Shown piece by piece: positions 7,955-15,955 of a DNA stretch of 40,083 bases (position 1 is the first letter of the stretch; each line of letters starts with the position of its first letter). The notes below the pieces were generated by a model. It saw only the letters and a program-made list of their open reading frames with translations. It made no database searches and had not been told where the DNA came from. The position numbers were made by a program, and so were the translations under genes. Source of the DNA: Alphaproteobacteria bacterium (lineage in GTDB: Bacteria > Pseudomonadota > Alphaproteobacteria > Rickettsiales > SXRF01); NCBI GenBank assembly GCA_013288305.1, contig JABDCD010000008.1, forward strand, positions 1 through 40,083, in the 5' to 3' direction.

Positions 7955-9042
7955 TCAACCTGCTCCTGCTCTTGCTGTTCATCACCTGCCTGGGCATCGT
8001 CGCCGCATGGATGGCCGAGAATCCCGGCAGCGTGACCATCCACTGGTTCGATTACCGCATCGACACCAGCTTCGCCTTCCTGCTGGCGGCGGCTCTGACC
8101 GCGGCTATCGTTGTCACCTGCAGCACCCTTATCATCCGCCGCCTGACGCTGTGGCCGAAGCAGGCGTCGCAGGCGCGGCGGCTCAAATATCAGCGCCTCG
8201 GTCTTACCGAACTCACCTACGGCGTCGCGGCGCTGGCCTCCGGCGACATCGCCGACGCCGAAAGCCACACGAAACACGCGCGCAAATTGCTGGGCGGCGC
8301 GCCGCTGGTGCTGTTACTCTCCGCGCAAATAGCCCGCAGCCGCGGCGATGACGACGCCACGCGCACCCTGCTCGAACAGATGCTGGCGCATGAGGAAACC
8401 GAATATCTGGCGGCACGGTCGCTCAGCGAAGCCGCGAGCAAGCAACAGATCTTCCCCAAGGCGCTGGCGCTGGCGCAGCGAGCGGAGGCGATCAATCCCA
8501 AGGCCGGTACCGCCGTCATTAGCCTGCATACGCGTCTCGGCCAGTGGCAGGAGGCCATGCTTGCCATCGACAAGGCAATGCGCAAAGGACTGCTCACGCG
8601 CGCCCAGCGACGGCGTTACCAGGGCATCGTGCATATCGAGGAAGGCATACAATTGCTGGCAAACCATTCGCCGGCGGCGCCGGCCGTCGCCCGCCAGGCT
8701 TTGAAAGAATTGCCCGGATTCGTTCCCGCCATCGTACTTGCCGCCCGCGCCTTTGCCGCCGACGGGCAGAACGATAAAGCCCTCCAGCTCATCCTGCGCA
8801 GCTGGAAAAAATCGCCGCACCAGCAACTGGCCGGGCAGTTCCACCTCCTCCTCGTCCAGGAACCGTTGGACCGGCAGAAAAAACTGGCCGGCCGGTTTAT
8901 CGCCATGCATTCCAAACTGCCGCCCGCCGCCATATGGACCTGTTCCGCCTGCGGCTATATATCAAAAACCTGGGAAGCGCATTGCCCCGCCTGCGGGGGG
9001 TTTGACACGGTGGAAGATCAGGGGATAGTGGTTAGGGTATAG
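7951..9042 (+). CDS. hemY: HemY-like inner membrane TPR protein with C-terminal zinc ribbon
   Basis: There are two N-terminal membrane helices (about 1-20 and 43-63), with the conserved AENPGSVTIHWFDYRIDTS between them. A soluble helical TPR region (about 80-320) follows, with repeats such as FPKALALAQRAEAINPKAG and LGQWQEAMLAIDKAM. At the end is a zinc ribbon, WTCSACGYISKTWEAHCPAC, as in alphaproteobacterial HemY proteins. HemY of this type (not protoporphyrinogen oxidase) is linked to heme biosynthesis by context; its molecular role is unsettled. The C-terminus is odd: the last codons (QGIVVRV and stop) are supplied by a 37-bp perfect inverted repeat that also encodes the same seven residues at the end of the convergent lipoprotein gene. 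Confidence 0.88.
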   Translation: MINLLLLLLFITCLGIVAAWMAENPGSVTIHWFDYRIDTSFAFLLAAALTAAIVVTCSTLIIRRLTLWPKQASQARRLKYQRLGLTELTYGVAALASGDIADAESHTKHARKLLGGAPLVLLLSAQIARSRGDDDATRTLLEQMLAHEETEYLAARSLSEAASKQQIFPKALALAQRAEAINPKAGTAVISLHTRLGQWQEAMLAIDKAMRKGLLTRAQRRRYQGIVHIEEGIQLLANHSPAAPAVARQALKELPGFVPAIVLAARAFAADGQNDKALQLILRSWKKSPHQQLAGQFHLLLVQEPLDRQKKLAGRFIAMHSKLPPAAIWTCSACGYISKTWEAHCPACGGFDTVEDQGIVVRV

Positions 9043-9109
9043 GGGTTAGTGAAGAATAGAAAATGTCCCACACTTCACTAACCCCTATACCCTAACCACT
9101 ATCCCCTGA
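9018..9109. repeat. perfect 37-bp inverted repeat of heptamer words between convergent genes
   Basis: Arm 9018-9054 (TCAGGGGATAGTGGTTAGGG...) and arm 9073-9109 are exact reverse complements, separated by 18 bases. The words have a 7-base period (GGGGATA, GTGGTTA, GGGTATA, GGGGTTA). Each arm provides the last codons and TAG stop of one of the two converging genes, so hemY and the 9085 gene both end in QGIVVRV. The stem should also work as a bidirectional transcription stop. Confidence 0.95.
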
Positions 9110-9732
9110 AGTTGAGGCGCCAAAGCCGGGTCAGGCAACTGCTCATGCGTAGCATCGGAAGCGGCAGCAGCGGCGGCGGCGGGCGTTGCCGGTTCGTCGG
9201 TGGGTTTTTCCGCATCTTTGGGCTGCGTCGGCATATCGGCGAATACCGGCTTCGATCCGGCGACGCGGTTGGCGGGTAAACGGCTCGGATCCAGCGCACG
9301 GGACGCCAGCGGCTGCATCACCGCCAGTGGCGGCGGCTCGGCAGTAAGCGGCTGGTAGCCGGCCAGGCGTCCCTCCCAACCCGGCATCGGCCGCCGATAG
9401 CAGAGAATATCCTGGTAGGCATGGTAGCAATACGACGCAGCGATCGGCAGCGGCGGTTTGGGAGATGAAGGCCTCATCCAGTCCGCCATATGATCGACCA
9501 TGCCGTATGTCCGTTCTTTGGTGGCACTCGCAAAGTTACCGGCATGACCGGCCGCTTCGTTTACGCCCGCGCCCACTGCCGCCGCTGTATCACTGGCCGC
9601 GGCCTTTGCCTCTTGATAACCGGCACTGGCTCCATTGGAAACACTGTCGGCGGTGTCATTGACCGTCGTACAGCCTGCCAATAGCGCTATTCCGCCGATT
9701 ATCGCTGCATGAATAAACGTCTCGCGTCCCAT
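9085..9732 (-). CDS. putative lipoprotein of unknown function
   Basis: The start at 9732 (MGRETFIHAAIIGGIALLAG-C) gives a type II signal peptide with lipobox LLAGC, Cys at residue 21. The product (215 residues) is then Ala/Ser-rich with a long amphipathic stretch (QEAKAAASDTAAAVGAGVNE). A middle part has several aromatic and Cys residues (SYCYHAYQDILCYRRPMPGW), and the tail is disordered and Pro/Ala-rich. The middle motif is the most family-like part, but I do not recognise it. The 390-aa ORF in the track is this gene plus an antisense run through the acetyltransferase. The final seven residues come from the inverted-repeat element shared with hemY. Confidence 0.75.
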   Translation of the reverse strand: MGRETFIHAAIIGGIALLAGCTTVNDTADSVSNGASAGYQEAKAAASDTAAAVGAGVNEAAGHAGNFASATKERTYGMVDHMADWMRPSSPKPPLPIAASYCYHAYQDILCYRRPMPGWEGRLAGYQPLTAEPPPLAVMQPLASRALDPSRLPANRVAGSKPVFADMPTQPKDAEKPTDEPATPAAAAAAASDATHEQLPDPALAPQLQGIVVRV

Positions 9733-9779
9733 ACATCCCATTCCAGAAAAATTTCCCCGGGGAACTAAAGAAGCAAACC

Positions 9780-10391
9780 TCATGCCAAAGCCCGGCAAGC
9801 GGCGATGAACTCCTCTACGCGGTTGCTCTGCAGCAGGGGAATAAGCGCAATAATATCGGTGCGCGGCAACGTCCACCAGGCGGTTTCCAGCAGCGCCGCA
9901 ATCACCGGTTCGGGAAAGCGCTTGCGCATTTCGCGCGCCGGGTTGCCTGCCACGATGGCATAGGGCGCCACATCGGACGTCACCACCGCGTGGGTGCCGA
10001 TGACAGCGCCGTGCCCGATGGTCACATTGGACAGCACCAGCGACATGCTGCCGAACCACACATCGGCACCGATAGTGACATCGCCGCGCGTTGACGACAT
10101 ACCGTCCATAGCGGGCGCTTCCGGCCATAGCTCCGGCAATCCCGAAAAAGGATAGGTCGTCACCCAGTCGGTGCGGTGGTTGCCGCCGAGAAATATGCTG
10201 ACATCGTCGGCAAAGGAACAATAGGGGCCGATGCGCAATGTCGCGTCTTCGCCCCACCAGCGGATAATAGGTGCGCCGTAGGAATGATCGCCAACCTCAA
10301 AACCATGCTCTTCGACATAATGCTTCAGATGCAGATGTGTGCGGTTATGCGGGTTGGCTAGTTTGCGCAGGCGTTTTTTAAGATGGGACAT
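9780..10391 (-). CDS. CatB/Vat-type hexapeptide O-acetyltransferase
   Basis: This is an acetyl-CoA-dependent acyltransferase of the xenobiotic acetyltransferase group in the left-handed beta-helix superfamily. The 203 residues contain LRIGPYCSFADDVSIFLGGNHRTDW, whose GNHRTD carries the catalytic His. Hexapeptide turns follow (VTIGADVWFGSMSLVLSNVTIGHGAVIGTHAVVTSDVAPYAIVAGNPA), ending in the conserved AIVAGNPAREMRKRF and a C-terminal helix. Antibiotic-modifying CatB/Vat enzymes share this pattern, but so do many sugar acetyltransferases, so resistance should not be assumed. The start codon overlaps the gatB stop (TGATG), implying translational coupling at the end of the gat operon. Confidence 0.85.
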   Translation of the reverse strand: MSHLKKRLRKLANPHNRTHLHLKHYVEEHGFEVGDHSYGAPIIRWWGEDATLRIGPYCSFADDVSIFLGGNHRTDWVTTYPFSGLPELWPEAPAMDGMSSTRGDVTIGADVWFGSMSLVLSNVTIGHGAVIGTHAVVTSDVAPYAIVAGNPAREMRKRFPEPVIAALLETAWWTLPRTDIIALIPLLQSNRVEEFIAACRALA

Positions 10392-11845
10392 CAGCCGGCC
10401 AGTTTCTTCTTCAGCAATTCGTTGACCGCCGCCGGATTGGCTTTGCCGCCGCTCATCTTCATCACCTGGCCGACGAAAAAGCCGAAGAGTTTATCCTTGC
10501 CGGAGCGATATTCCGCCACTTTATCGGCGTTGGCGGCCATGACTTCGGTGATGACTTTTTCGATGGCGCCGCTGTCGGTGACTTGGCGAAGGCCTTTTTC
10601 TTCGACGATAGCCGCGGCGTCTTTTCCGCTTTCAATCATGAAATCCAGCACGTCTTTGGCGATTTTTCCGGAGACGGTATTATCCTCGATCAGCGCCAGC
10701 AGCCCGCCGAATTTTTCCGCGCTGATCGGCGAATTTTCAATGTCCACGCCCAATTTATTTAAGCGCCCGAACAACTCGCCGGTCATCCAATTGGCGGCAA
10801 GTTTCGCATCGTGCTTGGCCGCCAGTTTTTCATAATAAGCCGCATTTTCCTGCTCGGCCACAATCACACCTGCGTCATAGGCTGACAACCCGAACGTTTC
10901 CATGTAGCGCTGTTTTTTCTGGTCGGGCAGTTCCGGCAATGTTTTTTTGATGGCGTCGATGAAATCTTGCGTCAGCTCCAGTGGCAGCAGATCGGGATCG
11001 GGGAAATAACGGTAATCCATGGCGTCTTCCTTGCTGCGCATGGTGCGCGTCTCACCCTTGGAGGAGTCGAACAGCCGCGTTTCCTGGTCGATTTTGCCGC
11101 CGCTTTCGAGGATTTCCACCTGCCGCATCGCCTCGAACTCGATGGCCTTGTGCAGGAAGCGTACCGAGTTGACGTTTTTTATTTCGCAGCGCGTGCCGAG
11201 CGCGCCGCCGGGCTTCCTCACCGACACGTTGGCGTCGCAGCGCATGTTGCCTTTTTCCATGTCGCCGTCGCAACTCCCGATATAGCGCACGATGGCACGC
11301 AGTTTTTTGAGATACGCCGCCGCCTCGTCCGCCGAGGACATTTCCGGCTCCGAAACGATCTCCATCAGTGTCACCCCGGCGCGGTTCAAATCGATATAGG
11401 TATGTTTCGGATTATATTCATGCAGCGATTTCCCGGCATCCTGCTCCAGGTGAATCCGCGTCACGCCGACTTTTTTGATCGACCCGTCCGGCATGTCGAG
11501 CAACACCTCGCCCTTGCCGACGATGGGATCGAGAAACTGCGAAATCTGGTAGCCCTGCGGCAGGTCGGGATAGAAATAATTCTTGCGGTCGAACACGCTT
11601 TTCCTATTGATTTTCGCGCCGATGGCCAGCCCCGTGCGCACCGCCTGCTCGATCGCCATTTCATTGATGACCGGGAGCATCCCCGGCATCCCGGCATCGA
11701 TGAACGATACATTCGTATTGGGCTCGTTGCCGAACTGCGTGCTGGCGCCAGAGAATAATTTCGACTGCGCCGTCACCTGGGCATGAACTTCAAGCCCGAT
11801 GACGATTTCCCAATCGCCTGAGTTGCCGCGGATGAGGTTAGCCAT
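10391..11845 (-). CDS. gatB: Asp/Glu-tRNA(Asn/Gln) amidotransferase subunit B
   Basis: GatB is the kinase and tRNA-binding subunit of GatCAB, which converts misacylated Glu-tRNA(Gln) and Asp-tRNA(Asn) to the correct amide forms. The 484-residue product has the family signatures: [20 protein letters not shown] at the N-terminus, [27 protein letters not shown]-type [33 protein letters not shown] and [13 protein letters not shown]. The C-terminal YqeY-like domain ends near [21 protein letters not shown] chose MANLIRG at 11845 over the track start at 11860. It overlaps the upstream Nudix-like gene by 8 bases. Confidence 0.96.
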   Translation of the reverse strand: MANLIRGNSGDWEIVIGLEVHAQVTAQSKLFSGASTQFGNEPNTNVSFIDAGMPGMLPVINEMAIEQAVRTGLAIGAKINRKSVFDRKNYFYPDLPQGYQISQFLDPIVGKGEVLLDMPDGSIKKVGVTRIHLEQDAGKSLHEYNPKHTYIDLNRAGVTLMEIVSEPEMSSADEAAAYLKKLRAIVRYIGSCDGDMEKGNMRCDANVSVRKPGGALGTRCEIKNVNSVRFLHKAIEFEAMRQVEILESGGKIDQETRLFDSSKGETRTMRSKEDAMDYRYFPDPDLLPLELTQDFIDAIKKTLPELPDQKKQRYMETFGLSAYDAGVIVAEQENAAYYEKLAAKHDAKLAANWMTGELFGRLNKLGVDIENSPISAEKFGGLLALIEDNTVSGKIAKDVLDFMIESGKDAAAIVEEKGLRQVTDSGAIEKVITEVMAANADKVAEYRSGKDKLFGFFVGQVMKMSGGKANPAAVNELLKKKLAG

Positions 11846-12668
11846 GATTTCTTGCCCCACGGGGTAAGGATGATTCCAGACGATATATGGGAGTTCCTAT
11901 GTCCGGAAAATCCAAACCGGTTTTCTCTTTTTCCTCTTCGAACAGCCGTACGACTTTATGGTACGCTTTATAATGCGGCCAATAAGTAAAATGTTCCGAC
12001 GGGAATTGTTTATTATCTTTGATAGCGGTAAATGGCACGAACTCCAGGCCGGTAGTTTCGCCATGCGTAGCGGTCACCGCCGCGCTATTATATTCCGGAT
12101 TCATACTGCACAGCTTGATATGCGCTTTAAGCCTTGCCATTTCTTCATCCGATAATTTATAGGCATAGCCGGTATAGTGCACCGAAGAGTGCGTATCAAA
12201 TTCGTGGTCGGCCACAATCAGCCGGTATTTGGCGCCATCAGGCTCAAAAACAGGATGGTTTTCATGATCGCGTAATTCTTCCAGCCCTTCCCTCTTCACC
12301 CCTTCATAAGAACGCTCTTCCCGTTTTACATATCCTCCCACCGCACCCTTCTTTTTATCCTTACGGTAATGCAAAAGCGCTTCGATCTGACCGGTTTCCT
12401 CATCCCTGCCCCAATATACGCAGAAAGCGCCGGCGGTAAAAATCGGCCCCATACCCAACTGGTAGCCCAATTTTTCACTCCATTTTTGTGGCCGCCCAAG
12501 CAATAGGGGAGCTATCTTCTTCTCGATCATGCGTTTTCTGAGCGCACGCGCAGCCATGCGGTCTTCTTCAGCCAGCGTATCCAGCGGCGGGAATACCTCC
12601 CGCAACAGATCCTGCACCTTATAAAGCGCTTGCTGTTGTTCATCGGTAAGAATCGGGAATGAAGTCAT
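11838..12668 (-). CDS. divergent Nudix-superfamily protein
   Basis: The 276 residues contain a segment matching the Nudix box spacing (G-x5-E-x7-RE-x2-EE): [20 protein letters not shown] at about 112-131. It follows strands typical of the fold ([25 protein letters not shown]), with GAVGG in place of the usual PGG region. Two box positions differ: the hydrophobic residue after RE is Gly, and the final Gly is Arg. The REGLEE metal-binding acidic core is intact, so hydrolysis of a nucleoside-diphosphate-linked substrate is possible; the substrate is unknown. The N-terminal 70 residues are helical and unrecognised. It lies inside the gat operon, coupled by ATGA to the small ORF upstream and overlapping gatB downstream. 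It is more AT-rich than gatA and gatB, suggesting insertion into an older operon. Confidence 0.65.
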   Translation of the reverse strand: MTSFPILTDEQQQALYKVQDLLREVFPPLDTLAEEDRMAARALRKRMIEKKIAPLLLGRPQKWSEKLGYQLGMGPIFTAGAFCVYWGRDEETGQIEALLHYRKDKKKGAVGGYVKREERSYEGVKREGLEELRDHENHPVFEPDGAKYRLIVADHEFDTHSSVHYTGYAYKLSDEEMARLKAHIKLCSMNPEYNSAAVTATHGETTGLEFVPFTAIKDNKQFPSEHFTYWPHYKAYHKVVRLFEEEKEKTGLDFPDIGTPIYRLESSLPRGARNHG

Positions 12669-12778
12669 ACCGCCCTCCCCGCAAATCCAATCGCCTGCTC
12701 AATGGCGATGGGCAATCCCGCGAGGAAGGAAGAAGTAAAGTCGCCTTTGTTGCCGTGGATGAGGTTCATATTCATCAT
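12665..12778 (-). CDS. 37-residue coupled small ORF resembling the gatB N-terminus
   Basis: This ORF is too short for the track. It starts at ATG 12778, overlapping the stop of the 115-aa gene, and ends on a TGA overlapping the Nudix gene start, so it fills the gap exactly with ATGA junctions at both ends. GGTGGA precedes the start. The product begins MMNMNLIHGNKGDFTSSFLA and ends in a hydrophobic/amphipathic [17 protein letters not shown]. Its start closely matches the first codons of gatB ([11 protein letters not shown]); about 24 of 28 bases agree over AACCTCATCC-CGGCAAC--AGGCGA-T. It is either a real small protein or a remnant of a partial gatB duplication made when the accessory genes entered the operon. 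Confidence 0.45.
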   Translation of the reverse strand: MMNMNLIHGNKGDFTSSFLAGLPIAIEQAIGFAGRAV

Positions 12779-13122
12779 AATCCACCAAATTCAATGGCGC
12801 GTTCGCTGGAGAGCCGCGCGCTGCGGAATTTTCCTGTCGCCACAATGGATTGCAATTGCTCTTGCGTTACATCAACTGTGATGGAGCCGCCTTGGCAAAG
12901 TTTCACCGGAATTTGACCCAAAGCTTCTTTTGCCCTTTTTTCGAGTTCGCCATTTCTGCCGATACCCAGAATAAACATAGGCTTTCCTTGTGGCATAGCT
13001 GGCTTTATGCCAGCCATTGCATCTGCATATCCCTCAATAGCAAGCATCACCGACATCGGCTTTTTTTCTGAATCCGGCTGTGCAAGCCATGTTTTGACTT
13101 GATCGGACAAAACTATTTCCAT
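12775..13122 (-). CDS. conserved-looking hypothetical protein in the gat operon
   Basis: I do not recognise this 115-residue soluble protein. It has mixed alpha/beta composition (MEIVLSDQVKTWLAQPDSEK, AIEGYADAMAGIKPAMPQGK, MFILGIGRNGELEKRAKEAL), no signal peptide and no membrane segment. The GIGRNGELEKRAKEAL stretch looks like a strand-turn-helix and could contact a ligand, but no motif supports a function. It begins 3 bases after the gatA stop and is coupled to the small ORF downstream, so it is almost certainly co-transcribed with gatA. Confidence 0.6.
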   Translation of the reverse strand: MEIVLSDQVKTWLAQPDSEKKPMSVMLAIEGYADAMAGIKPAMPQGKPMFILGIGRNGELEKRAKEALGQIPVKLCQGGSITVDVTQEQLQSIVATGKFRSARLSSERAIEFGGL

Positions 13123-13124
13123 AA

Positions 13125-14660
13125 CTAGACTCCTAATGGGATTGTTTTAAAATTTATTGCCTGCTCCAGCCCATAGGCCACGTTCAGCACCGTTTCCTCG
13201 TCGAAGGCTTTGCCTATCAATTGCAATCCGAGCGGCAAACCATCCTTGTTCAGAGCACCCGGAATGGAGATACCGGGCAGTCCGGCAAGCGACGTCGGCA
13301 CGGTGAAGACGTCATTCAGATACATGGTGATCGGATCGATATTTTTCTCGCCGATGGCAAACGCGGCGGACGGCGCCGTCGGCGTCAGGATGGCATCGAC
13401 TTTCTCGAACGCCTTCCTGAAATCCTCAGCGATCAGCCAGCGTACGCGCTGCGCCTTTTTGTAATAGGCATCGTAATAGCCTGCCGAGAGCACATAGGTG
13501 CCGATCAGGATGCGCTTTTTGACTTCCTGGCCGAAGCCCGCCGCCCGCGTTTTTTCATACATCGCGGTGAGCGAATCGCCCGCATCGCCCGCGCGCAGGC
13601 CGAAGCGTATTCCGTCGTAACGCGCAAGATTACTGGAGCATTCCGCCGGCGCAACGATATAATAAGCGGGCAACGCATATTTGGTATGCGGCAGCGAGAT
13701 GTCGACGATTTCGGCGCCCGCTTCCCGCAATAATGTTGCGCCGCGATCCCACATGGCGAGGATTTCCGCATCCATGCCGTCTACACGATATTCTTTCGGG
13801 ATGCCGATTTTTTTGCCTTTGACGTTGCCGGAAAGCGCCGCGGCGAAATCGGGCACGGCCAGCTTCATGCTGGTCGAATCTTTCGCATCGTGGCCGCACA
13901 TGACGGAAAGCATAATCGCGCAGTCGCGGACGTTGCGTGCAATCGGCCCGGCCTGGTCGAGCGAGCTGGCAAACGCCACGATGCCCCAGCGCGAGCAACG
14001 TCCATAAGTCGGCTTGATGCCGACGATGCCGCAGAACGACGCCGGCTGGCGGATCGAGCCGCCGGTGTCGGTGCCGAGCGCCACCGGGCAGAGATTAGCC
14101 GCTACCGCCGCCGCCGAGCCGCCGGAGCTTCCTCCGGGAACGAGTGCTGAGTTGGGAGTGCTGAGTGCTGAGTTATCATTTTCTCCTTTACTCTGCACTC
14201 TGCACTCTGCACTCTGCACTTTTTGCCAAGGTGACACCACCAGCCCGTAATAACTGGTCAAATTCGCCGAGCCCATGGCGAACTCATCCATATTAAGCTT
14301 GCCGAGCATCACCCCGCCCGCATCCCAGATTTTCTGCGTCACCGTCGATTCATACGGCGGCTTAAACCCGTCGAGAATATGCGATGCCGCGGTGGTCAGC
14401 ACGTCCTTCGTGCAGAATAAATCCTTGACGCCGACCGGAATGCCCTCGATCAGGCCGCCCTGCCCTTTGGCCAGCTTCGCATCCGACGCCGCGGCCATGT
14501 CCAGCGCCTTGTCGCGCGTAATGGTGATGAAGGCGTTATAATGCGCGTTGGTTTTTTCAATCTCCGCCAGATGCGCCTCGGCCAGATCCACGGCGGAGAA
14601 CTTCCTGGCGCGGAGGCCTTCGCGCATGGCGGCTAAAGATAGTGTGGTGACTCCAGTCAT
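13125..14660 (-). CDS. gatA: Asp/Glu-tRNA(Asn/Gln) amidotransferase subunit A
   Basis: GatA is the amidase subunit of GatCAB; it releases ammonia from glutamine for the amidation carried out with GatB. The amidase-signature triad is intact: Lys79 in [10 protein letters not shown], the cis-Ser in [14 protein letters not shown] (about 178) and the nucleophile in [12 protein letters not shown] (about 202). The protein is 511 residues, longer than the usual 480-490. The excess is an in-frame run of about 26 residues (148-173, [20 protein letters not shown] and on) just before the PGGSSGG signature, where other GatA proteins have only a few residues (NPWD-x3-VPGGSSGG). That run is encoded by a heptamer element. 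Both flanks are conserved, so the enzyme is probably active with a surface loop added. The start overlaps the upstream gene by ATGA. Confidence 0.95.
   Translation of the reverse strand: MTGVTTLSLAAMREGLRARKFSAVDLAEAHLAEIEKTNAHYNAFITITRDKALDMAAASDAKLAKGQGGLIEGIPVGVKDLFCTKDVLTTAASHILDGFKPPYESTVTQKIWDAGGVMLGKLNMDEFAMGSANLTSYYGLVVSPWQKVQSAECRVQSKGENDNSALSTPNSALVPGGSSGGSAAAVAANLCPVALGTDTGGSIRQPASFCGIVGIKPTYGRCSRWGIVAFASSLDQAGPIARNVRDCAIMLSVMCGHDAKDSTSMKLAVPDFAAALSGNVKGKKIGIPKEYRVDGMDAEILAMWDRGATLLREAGAEIVDISLPHTKYALPAYYIVAPAECSSNLARYDGIRFGLRAGDAGDSLTAMYEKTRAAGFGQEVKKRILIGTYVLSAGYYDAYYKKAQRVRWLIAEDFRKAFEKVDAILTPTAPSAAFAIGEKNIDPITMYLNDVFTVPTSLAGLPGISIPGALNKDGLPLGLQLIGKAFDEETVLNVAYGLEQAINFKTIPLGV
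14142..14222. repeat. heptamer-array inverted element inside gatA
   Basis: One arm is built from GTGCTGA-type words (GTGCTGA, GTTGGGA, GTGCTGA, GTGCTGA). The centre is AT-rich. The other arm is ACTCTGC repeated four times. Read in the gatA direction, both arms are stop-free words (GTGCAGA and TCAGCAC), so the 81-bp element adds about 26 codons without breaking the frame. Confidence 0.92.
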
Positions 14661-15502
14661 ATAAATACCCTGCCAGCAGCAACCGAGACTTTTGCGGACC
14701 GTATTTCCGCCAATGTTTGGACATCTTTTAAATATCTCTCCAGCGCAGACTTTGCACTCCAGCGAAAATCTTTCTGCATATTTTCTAATATTAGGCGATC
14801 ATTACCTGTGGCTAAACCAAACATCTGGGTCAGGTTCTGATCAAATTGTACCAGCGCATCTTTAATAGTGTTGTCACCGCTTACGGCAGCATCCAGCATG
14901 TCACAGTCCACTATAAACTGGTTCGCTTTCAACATGCCGGTTCTGATGTTGTGGGCAAATGCCGAATTGTTGGCAAGCCGATTGATATTATTTACAAATC
15001 CAACGTACTGAGAATAACGCTGCGTTCCGGTTAGTTTTATCAGTTCAGCTACGTTTCTTTGCCAGAAGGACGTAAGCTCCGTAGCGGCTTCCTCAAGAGC
15101 ACGTTCGCAAACAATCTGCTGCAGATTTTCAGCATAGTGCCTATAAAAATCTTCAAGAAACTGTCGGCAATCGCTACTATTCTGGCCATCAAATTTTTGC
15201 CTGTTTTCGCTGCCGCTGAATACTATAAGCGTCCTCAACTGTTCTGAAGTCATGTTATCGATATGCGTCTCCCAGTTAGCAGGTTTTGGCCGCATTTTAG
15301 GAAGACTAACGACTGTCAGCAGCATATCGTAAGCTTGCCGCCATTTTTTGTAAGGAGCTTCCCACTCATTCTTATTATGTGATTTCTTGCAAAAAGTATC
15401 CAGGGTATGCAGATCGCCGGCCGCTCTTCCTACCCCGGGACTATAATCGGCATAAAGACCGTCGGCGATTTCCTGATAAATGGTTGGCAAATGGGGCAGC
15501 AT
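14657..15502 (-). CDS. unknown helical protein between gatC and gatA
   Basis: I do not recognise this family. Starting at [20 protein letters not shown] (15502) gives 281 residues. The track start at 15544 lies inside gatC, and an AGGA with good spacing precedes 15502. The protein is soluble, predominantly helical by composition, with many Asn, Gln and Leu, four Cys, and no signal peptide. The C-terminal half resembles a long helical bundle ([36 protein letters not shown]). It is clearly more AT-rich than gatC and gatA. It is inserted between them with a 7-base gap upstream and an ATGA overlap downstream, so it has been fitted neatly into the operon. Confidence 0.65.
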   Translation of the reverse strand: MLPHLPTIYQEIADGLYADYSPGVGRAAGDLHTLDTFCKKSHNKNEWEAPYKKWRQAYDMLLTVVSLPKMRPKPANWETHIDNMTSEQLRTLIVFSGSENRQKFDGQNSSDCRQFLEDFYRHYAENLQQIVCERALEEAATELTSFWQRNVAELIKLTGTQRYSQYVGFVNNINRLANNSAFAHNIRTGMLKANQFIVDCDMLDAAVSGDNTIKDALVQFDQNLTQMFGLATGNDRLILENMQKDFRWSAKSALERYLKDVQTLAEIRSAKVSVAAGRVFI

Positions 15503-15509
15503 AATTATC

Positions 15510-15797
15510 CTACTCCATCGCCTTCGGCACGACGAAACACCCATAGTCGCTCGCGGGGGCGTTTTTCAGTACCGCTTCCTGCTGCGCGCCATCGGTGACT
15601 TTATCCTCGCGCCGGGGTAGTTTAACATCGGACACCGAGGTCATCTGGGGCACGCCGTCGGTATTGACCTCGTTCAACTGCTCAAACCATTGCAGCGCGC
15701 CGGAGATTTCGCGCGCGAAATGCACCTTTTCCGCTTCCGTCACTTCGATGCGCGCCAAGCGCGCGATTTTGGCGACCGTTTGTGTATCAAGTGCCAT
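15510..15797 (-). CDS. gatC: Asp/Glu-tRNA(Asn/Gln) amidotransferase subunit C
   Basis: GatC is the small stabilising subunit that wraps around GatA and GatB. The 95-residue product shows the family pattern: MALDTQTVAKIARLARIEVT at the start (helix with K-ARLARI), EISGALQWFEQLNEVNTDGV in the middle, and VLKNAPASDYGCFVVPKAME at the end, matching the usual NAP----G-F-VPKV tail. The start at 15797 is preceded by GGAAGGA. The longer track ORF (15851) runs back through a hairpin repeat and is rejected. It is the first gene of the interleaved gat operon. Confidence 0.93.
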   Translation of the reverse strand: MALDTQTVAKIARLARIEVTEAEKVHFAREISGALQWFEQLNEVNTDGVPQMTSVSDVKLPRREDKVTDGAQQEAVLKNAPASDYGCFVVPKAME

Positions 15798-15811
15798 AAA
15801 AATCCTTCCTT

Positions 15812-15950
15812 CCCCGCACTTGTTGCGGGGTCCGGTTTTTCCTTTACCCAACAGCGAAGCTCGGTTTTAATAGAGATTATTAACAATGACAAGTCGATAG
15901 TCGCTATGTCCCATGTCCGCCCAAAACCAGACCCCGCAACAAGTGCGGGG
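15812..15950. repeat. opposed pair of CCCCGCACTTGTTGCGGGG hairpins
   Basis: Copy 15812-15830 and the reverse-complement copy 15932-15950 flank the gatC/ruvX divergent promoter region. Each copy is itself a hairpin (CCCCGCA, 5-base loop, TGCGGGG) and the two can also pair with each other over about 20 bases. The second copy ends five bases before the ruvX start codon, so the ruvX leader and possibly its ribosome binding (GCGGGG) come from the repeat. A third, slightly degenerate copy lies upstream of rpsB. Confidence 0.88.
15864..15892 (-). promoter_or_regulatory. sigma70-type promoter for the gatC operon
   Basis: On the minus strand, TTGTCA (15892-15887), a 17-base spacer, then TAAAAC (15869-15864), about 67 bases upstream of the gatC start. 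The spacing is ideal; the -10 is imperfect. Confidence 0.5.
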
Positions 15951-15955
15951 TAAAA

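Noticed and set aside
9018-9109. Telomere-like sequence because of the TTAGGG-containing words
   Set aside because: It is a short internal inverted repeat between two ordinary genes; the resemblance is only in the word.
9733-10257. Long N-terminal part of the 390-aa minus ORF (9085-10257)
   Set aside because: It runs in another frame through the hexapeptide acetyltransferase gene on the same strand; the lipoprotein signal peptide shows the real start at 9732.
9780-10391. Antibiotic acetyltransferase (chloramphenicol or streptogramin resistance)
   Set aside because: The fold and motif are shared by many sugar acetyltransferases; nothing in context supports resistance.
14142-14222. gatA as a pseudogene
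   Set aside because: The insertion is in frame, stop-free, and all catalytic residues and both flanks are conserved.
15798-15851. Upstream extension of gatC
   Set aside because: It translates the CCCCGCA hairpin; the start at 15797 has a good ribosome site and the family N-terminus.
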